Below are positions 56,233-58,218 of a stretch of DNA of 58,218 nucleotides, piece by piece. Source of the stretch: an uncultured Porphyromonadaceae bacterium (GTDB lineage: Bacteria; Bacteroidota; Bacteroidia; Bacteroidales; Muribaculaceae). Position numbers and translations under genes: made by a program. Below the pieces are notes generated by a model. It did not search any database, was not told where the DNA came from, and saw nothing but the letters and a program-made list of their open reading frames with translations. The stretch's first letter is position 1. The number at the start of each line of letters is the position of its first letter. Where the stretch lies: assembly GCA_947174995.1 (NCBI GenBank), contig CAMWLC010000013.1:1-58218 (forward strand). Direction: 5' to 3'.

Positions 56233-56436
56233 ATGACATCAAATACCCGCTCCCGTGCCAGCCAGGTTCTACCGAGAATCAAAGCCATGGAAATCGGCGA
56301 TGAAATCTCCTTCCCGATTGAATGGTTGGACACCGTTCGCACGCAGACCTCCAAAGTCAACACCCTGTATATGGGAAACCGCGTTACGAGGCTCGACAGA
56401 ATCAACAGAAAAATTCACGTTATCAGAAACTCATAA
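56233..56436 (+). CDS. Small early protein, paralogue of the previous one
   Basis: 67 residues with the same core as the preceding product: SQVLPRIKAMEIGDEISFPI, then TVRTQTSKVNTLYMGNRVTR. Very basic (pI high by inspection). Starts 50 bases after its neighbour. Function unknown. Confidence 0.65.
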   Translation: MTSNTRSRASQVLPRIKAMEIGDEISFPIEWLDTVRTQTSKVNTLYMGNRVTRLDRINRKIHVIRNS

Positions 56437-56450
56437 ACCCACCCGACCCA

Positions 56451-56708
56451 ATGAAAGACATCATCCGCCACACGGCCCTCAGCATCGCAATAGCCGGCGC
56501 AATAGCCGCCGCATGCTTCAGTTCCTCCCGCAACACTCCCCTCCCCGCCTCTGCGATACAGGACGAAATCTCCTGGACCGCCTTCTGCGCCGCCAGAGGA
56601 TATGACCCCCGCAGCACCTCGGAAGAAATTGTCAACGAATACCTCAACACCTGGATCGGCTCAGCAGCCGAAGAGAAAGCCCTCGCCCCGCACACCAAGG
56701 AATCATGA
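56451..56708 (+). CDS. Small membrane-anchored protein of the element
   Basis: 85 residues beginning MKDIIRHTALSIAIAGAIAA with one N-terminal hydrophobic helix or signal sequence containing a Cys (AACFSSSR), so a lipoprotein or anchored protein is possible. The rest (ISWTAFCAARGYDPRSTSEE, VNEYLNTWIG) is a short helical region seen around phage replication genes. Its TGA overlaps the next ATG (ATGA). A longer frame starting at 56322 overlaps the upstream gene and is not preferred. Confidence 0.6.
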   Translation: MKDIIRHTALSIAIAGAIAAACFSSSRNTPLPASAIQDEISWTAFCAARGYDPRSTSEEIVNEYLNTWIGSAAEEKALAPHTKES

Positions 56709-56845
56709 CCAACCGAATTTGTCTCGTATGCGAAGGAGGCATGAACCGACTCAACGGCCGATGGTGCACGATCCTTGACCGCCTTGTCGAATACTCACAC
56801 TTCCCTCCCTGCAATCCCGACTACCAAACACCCTCACACTTATGA
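56705..56845 (+). CDS. 46-residue four-cysteine protein
   Basis: A very short gene tied to both neighbours by ATGA overlaps (start at 56705 in the previous stop; its own TGA at 56843-56845 in the next start). The product runs MTNRICLVCEGGMNRLNGRW and ends ...NPDYQTPSHL, with Cys at 6, 9, 22 and 36, the first pair as CxxC. That is compatible with a tiny zinc-binding module, though 22/36 spacing is irregular. No known family. Confidence 0.55.
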   Translation: MTNRICLVCEGGMNRLNGRWCTILDRLVEYSHFPPCNPDYQTPSHL

Positions 56846-57051
56846 AAACAATTAAAACCATCCTCACGATTCCCCTCGGAATGGCTGCGCTGTTCCTCCT
56901 CTTCTGCGAACCCCTCCCCGACTCTCCCCGCTGGATCACAGATCTTCTTCTTTCAAAACTCGCCGGCGCCCTCTGCGCATGGGCCATGGCCAGGATCAAC
57001 CGTCCCCCGCGGCGGCATCACCGTACACCTCATGATAACATGGTTTATTAG
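56842..57051 (+). CDS. Small two-helix membrane protein
   Basis: 69 residues with two hydrophobic segments (IKTILTIPLGMAALFLLF and LLLSKLAGALCAWAMA) and a basic His/Arg-rich tail. Third gene of the overlapping trio. Possible holin-like or envelope role, unproven. Confidence 0.55.
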   Translation: MKTIKTILTIPLGMAALFLLFCEPLPDSPRWITDLLLSKLAGALCAWAMARINRPPRRHHRTPHDNMVY

Positions 57052-57099
57052 GTTAACAACAGAGTCCGCAACGCTGTGAAGCGCATGGCGGCTCTCATT

Positions 57100-57184
57100 G
57101 GTCCGGTAGCTCAGCGGCGGAGCGGCGCGGAATCCGAAACATCGGACAGTTCGCGCGGACGGCGGTTCGAACCCGCCCCGGACC
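57100..57184 (+). ncRNA. tRNA-like structure with an expanded anticodon arm
   Basis: Arms fold in tRNA order: acceptor GGTCCGG/CCGGACC (57100-57106 with 57178-57184, perfect 7 bp), TA at positions 8-9, D arm GCTC/GAGC with a GG-containing loop, a 5-bp GCGCG/CGCGC stem (57125-57129 with 57152-57156), a 4-base variable region, and T arm GGCGG-TTCGAAC-CCGCC. Where a 7-base anticodon loop belongs there are 22 bases (57130-57151) holding a second perfect hairpin TCCGA-AACA-TCGGA. There is no usable anticodon and no clean CCA (C-run then CCA at 57188-57190). It lies 38 bases upstream of recT. Confidence 0.75.
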
Positions 57185-57222
57185 CCCCCACGAACATATA
57201 AAATCATTAAAACCGGATTATC

Positions 57223-58161
57223 ATGGCAATCAACCGATTCGCTGACACCATCAGCAAGCTCCAGCAGCTCCAGCCCTGGGACGTCCCCGTAAACGCCGAC
57301 GTTCACTCCCACATCGTCACCCTCTACAACTCCATCCACGGCGAAGGAGGCGAAGCCTTCGCCGAAAGGGAATCGCGCTTTCTCAACCGCGCCATCATCG
57401 ACGATAAGAAAAAATGGAACGTCACACCCCTCTCCGTCTTCCTCGCCTTCGTGGACCTCGCCGTTAAGGACCTCACCCTCGAACCCGGCGCACAGGCCCT
57501 CTGCTACCTCCTCAACCGAAGCACCAAGCTCAAGGACGCCAACGGAAAGGACTACTGGGAAAACCGTGCATACATCTCCATCACCGGATACGGCGAGATC
57601 CTCATGCGCCAGCGCGCCGGACAGATCCGCCACTGCGACACCCCCACCGTCGTCTACGCCGGCGACGAGTTCACCTACAAGGAGACCGACGGTCGAAAAC
57701 ACGTCTCCTACGGCCTGAACCTCGCCCATGACCCCGCCCTCCCCGTCGCGTGCTTCATGAAGATCACCCGCCTTGACGACTCCGTAGACTACGCCATCAT
57801 CCTCCCCGAAGGTTGGAAACGACTCCAGGCATACTCCGACAAGCAGAACGGCGACTACAAGAACACCCTCTACACCTCCGGCACCGGCGGCAGCATCGAC
57901 CCCGGATTCCTCATCGCCAAATGCGTCAAGCACGCCTTCAAGTCATACCCCAAGCTCCCCATCGGCAAAGGCATGGTCATGGAGGCCGACCTGCCCGAAG
58001 AGGAGCAGAACCCCGACTACTACACCATGGCCTCCCCCGAAGCAGCCGAAGCAGCGCCCCGCAAGCCCGAATCCTTCTCCGAACCCGCCGACCGCTCCGA
58101 AGGCGTAACTGTGGACCCGGCCGCCTCCCACGGAGACTCTTTCGATGATGGAACATTCTAA
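57223..58161 (+). CDS. recT: RecT-family single-strand annealing recombinase
   Basis: 312 residues: NRFADTISKLQQLQPWDVPV at the N-terminus and the RecT core (AFVDLAVKDLTLEPGAQALC, DYWENRAYISITGYGEILM, IAKCVKHAFKSYPKLPIGKG). It anneals complementary DNA strands in phage-type recombination and normally pairs with an exonuclease, which may lie past the right edge. The acidic tail (EEEQNPDYY, DSFDDGTF) may contact host SSB or single-strand protein. GC is much higher than in the repressor region. It ends 4 bases before a type A repeat. Confidence 0.9.
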   Translation: MAINRFADTISKLQQLQPWDVPVNADVHSHIVTLYNSIHGEGGEAFAERESRFLNRAIIDDKKKWNVTPLSVFLAFVDLAVKDLTLEPGAQALCYLLNRSTKLKDANGKDYWENRAYISITGYGEILMRQRAGQIRHCDTPTVVYAGDEFTYKETDGRKHVSYGLNLAHDPALPVACFMKITRLDDSVDYAIILPEGWKRLQAYSDKQNGDYKNTLYTSGTGGSIDPGFLIAKCVKHAFKSYPKLPIGKGMVMEADLPEEEQNPDYYTMASPEAAEAAPRKPESFSEPADRSEGVTVDPAASHGDSFDDGTF

Positions 58162-58165
58162 TCTT

Positions 58166-58218
58166 TAAGTAAGTGTTCAAATTTAAACGATATAATCAAA
58201 AGTAAGTGCTCACTTGAT
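58166..58218 (-). repeat. Type A dispersed repeat, partial copy at the window edge
   Basis: The first 53 bases are identical, base for base, to 8852-8904, including the left terminal inverted repeat (GTAAGTGTTCAAATTTAA) and the AAGTG/CACTT hairpin. The rest lies beyond the right edge. It begins 4 bases after the recT stop. Confidence 0.92.

Overview
The window looks like a chromosomal segment of a Bacteroidales bacterium, most likely Muribaculaceae (S24-7) or a close relative. Promoters fit the Bacteroidetes form (TTTG, 19-20 bases, TAnnTTTG) at many sites, Shine-Dalgarno motifs are not evident, GC is high in the core genes, and several gene families are typical of the phylum (DUF4494, DUF4492 before cydA, DUF5106, the AAA-ATPase-like family, a DAHP synthase/chorismate mutase fusion). 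The genus assignment is inference.

Bases 1-46,850 are core genome. From left to right: the N-terminal two-fifths or so of pyruvate:ferredoxin oxidoreductase; a small membrane protein; a metallo-beta-lactamase-fold hydrolase, a DsbA/FrnE-like oxidoreductase and a DbpA-like helicase; a two-gene aromatic block in which prephenate dehydratase is fused to an aminotransferase and DAHP synthase to chorismate mutase; a tetR-fabH-fabG-ispD-recG run; an initiator tRNA with its own promoter and terminator; transketolase, a sugar MFS transporter and YggS; a metallophosphoesterase divergent from a DUF4492-cydAB-chromate transporter-folC run; a decayed patch (29.6-31.9 kb); gdhA; an OmpA porin; an M23-fold protein; dxr-rseP; an rRNA methyltransferase; dipeptidyl peptidase III; a YidE-like transporter; EttA and peptide deformylase.

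From about 46,900 to 52,150 lies an AT-richer island with a Type III restriction-modification system (mod, res) behind a strong promoter and a roughly 385-base leader. From about 52,150 to the right edge runs the left end of a prophage or integrative element: tyrosine integrase, an unrecognised 504-residue membrane protein and a CI/LexA-like repressor leftward; small early genes, a tRNA-like structure and RecT rightward. A 15-base direct repeat occurs at 47,070 and 52,154, flanking the restriction system and adjoining the integrase end.

The most unusual things are: (1) a family of roughly 195-base repeats with terminal inverted repeats (two near-identical B copies, one full and one edge-truncated A copy) whose A and B types are diverged but share a core hairpin with paired base changes; (2) a tRNA-like fold just before recT whose anticodon loop is replaced by a 22-base insert with its own hairpin; (3) the prephenate dehydratase-aminotransferase fusion; (4) a perfect 51-base in-frame duplication in a helicase motif; (5) a deletion scar joining an ECF sigma factor head to an outer-membrane barrel tail; and (6) a chain of tiny prophage genes with ATGA overlaps, one encoding a 46-residue four-cysteine protein.
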